This document shows positions 4,473-5,486 of a stretch of DNA of 5,486 bases, in pieces. Made by a program: the position numbers and the translations under genes. Where the stretch lies: assembly GCA_946479055.1 (NCBI GenBank), contig CAMLEX010000375.1, positions 1 to 5,486 of the forward strand. The letters run 5' to 3'. The notes under the pieces were generated by a model that saw nothing but the letters and a program-made list of their open reading frames with translations, ran no database searches and had not been told where the DNA came from. Numbering within the stretch: position 1 is the first letter of the stretch; each line of letters begins with the position of its first letter. This stretch comes from an uncultured Bacteroidota bacterium (GTDB taxonomy: Bacteria > Bacteroidota > Bacteroidia > Chitinophagales > Chitinophagaceae).

Positions 4473-5486
4473 ATGTCTCCAGTCCGCAAGATCATTAATG
4501 ACCCGGTTTATGGCTTTATTACTATTGACCATCCCTTGATCCTGCAAATTATTTCTCATCCTTTTTATCAACGATTGCGCAATATCAATCAAATGGCGTT
4601 TGCTCATTTGGTCTACCCGGGGGCTGTACATTCCAGGTTGCATCATTCACTTGGCGCTTATCACCTGATGTGCAATGCTCTAGGCGAGTTAAAAAATAAA
4701 GGCATTGAAATCAATGCCGAAGAAGAACTGGGAGCTAAAATCGCCATCCTGCTGCATGATGCCGGGCATGGCCCTTTCTCTCATGCACTGGAACAGGAAT
4801 TGATCAATAAAGTTCATCATGAAACAATTTCTATCCTGATCATGCAAAAACTCAATGCTGAGTATAATGGACAATTGCAGACAGCCATAGAAATTTTTAC
4901 TGACAAACATCCAAAACGTTTTCTTCATCAATTAGTATCCGGGCAATTGGATGTAGACAGGTTGGATTATTTAATAAGAGACAGTTTTTTTACAGGAGTG
5001 GCAGAAGATGTTGTTGGTTATGATCGCATTATAAAAATGCTTACAGTCAAAGACGGCGAACTAATGGTGGAAGAAAAAGCGATTTATTCTATTGAGAAGT
5101 TTTTAGTTTCCCGCAGGCTGATGTACTGGCAGGTATATCTTCACAAAACTGTATTGGCCGCAGAAATGATGCTGGTAAAAGTAATACGCAGAGCCAAAGA
5201 ATTGATTGCTTCGGGACAAAAAGTTGATGCGGCCACCCGGGAACTGAATTTCTTTTTACAAAATCCTGATGCAAATACTTCCATTGAAGATCATTTGGAT
5301 ATTTTTTGCCGGCTCGATGATCATGATGTCATGGCTACTATTAAAAACTGGTGTCATCATCCTGACAAAATATTATCAACACTTTGTCGTTTTTTAGTGG
5401 AACGAAAATTGCTAAAAATCAAACTACAGGCAGAGCCCTTTGATGATGACCTGGTAAAAGAAAAAAGAAAAGAAGTTTGTGATAAG
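4473..5486 (+). CDS. HD-domain phosphohydrolase (dGTPase/SAMHD1-like), 3' end cut off by the window
   Basis: A predicted cytoplasmic metal-dependent phosphohydrolase of the HD superfamily, near dNTP triphosphohydrolases. The frame is open from the ATG at 4473 to the last base, giving 338 codons and no stop. Relatives of roughly 400 residues suggest a few dozen residues are missing. This ATG is the only usable start after the in-frame TAG at 4404-4406. The N-terminus IINDPVYGFITI (7-18) and YQRLRNINQM (32-41) are typical. The metal set is complete: H58 in HHSLGAYH, H95-D96 in LLHDAGHGPFSH, and D162 in DVDRLDYLIRD (160-170), with Y166 at the position of SAMHD1's nucleotide-contacting tyrosine. 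The rest looks helical, and there is no membrane segment. It is divergent from porX with 165 bases between the starts. Its substrate, whether dNTP or another phosphorylated nucleotide, cannot be read from sequence. Confidence 0.92.
   Translation, partial: MSPVRKIINDPVYGFITIDHPLILQIISHPFYQRLRNINQMAFAHLVYPGAVHSRLHHSLGAYHLMCNALGELKNKGIEINAEEELGAKIAILLHDAGHGPFSHALEQELINKVHHETISILIMQKLNAEYNGQLQTAIEIFTDKHPKRFLHQLVSGQLDVDRLDYLIRDSFFTGVAEDVVGYDRIIKMLTVKDGELMVEEKAIYSIEKFLVSRRLMYWQVYLHKTVLAAEMMLVKVIRRAKELIASGQKVDAATRELNFFLQNPDANTSIEDHLDIFCRLDDHDVMATIKNWCHHPDKILSTLCRFLVERKLLKIKLQAEPFDDDLVKEKRKEVCDK

Noticed and set aside
4324..4539. A 71-codon plus-strand frame starting before the HD gene
   Set aside because: It is out of frame with the HD gene, overlaps its first codons and has no family features. 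The HD gene's own frame has a stop at 4404-4406, so this is not an N-terminal extension.
4329..4646. A 105-codon minus-strand frame across the porX/HD intergenic region and the HD gene's start
   Set aside because: It overlaps the strongly supported HD gene, covers both proposed promoters and shows no recognisable domain. It is an antisense shadow.

Overview
The window looks like a chromosomal segment from a member of the Bacteroidota, most likely a Chitinophagaceae-like or related environmental lineage. This is inferred from four things: a PorX-type receiver/PglZ regulator, which is typical of that phylum; start regions that mostly lack Shine-Dalgarno sequences; promoter -7 boxes matching TAnnTTTG; and AT-leaning intergenic DNA with CCCCTAAAGGGG-type repeats. 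I see no tRNA, rRNA, CRISPR, insertion sequence or prophage gene.

Layout, left to right. (1) 39-1181, minus: a complete short-chain-type acyl-CoA dehydrogenase. (2) 1182-1448: 267 bp of non-coding DNA. It holds the dehydrogenase's likely promoter with a 14-bp palindrome over the -33 region, a leader with a 13-bp hairpin, and a terminator-like hairpin for the next gene. (3) 1449-2234, minus: a PhnP-like metallo-beta-lactamase-fold phosphodiesterase with no ATG start. Just upstream is a 14-bp tandem duplication. Removing one copy would join it in frame to an ATG with a strong Shine-Dalgarno sequence at 2305. (4) 2302-2592, minus: a 96-residue protein I cannot assign, probably co-transcribed with the hydrolase. 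(5) 2593-2750: an intergenic stretch bounded by an inverted pair of CCCCTAAAGGG repeats. (6) 2751-4307, minus: porX, the response regulator/PglZ phosphodiesterase of type IX secretion control. (7) 4308-4472: a divergent promoter region with an 8-bp inverted repeat. (8) 4473 to the right edge, plus: an HD-domain phosphohydrolase of the dGTPase/SAMHD1 type, cut off by the window end.

How the genes relate: porX and the HD gene share a 165-bp divergent control region. porX, the HD gene and the PhnP-like gene all encode metal-dependent phosphoester hydrolases whose families act on nucleotides or cyclic phosphodiesters. A shared role in nucleotide turnover or oligonucleotide signalling is a reasonable but unproven idea. 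The acyl-CoA dehydrogenase looks like a separately regulated catabolic gene. The most unusual single feature is the 14-bp tandem duplication at the start of the PhnP-like gene.
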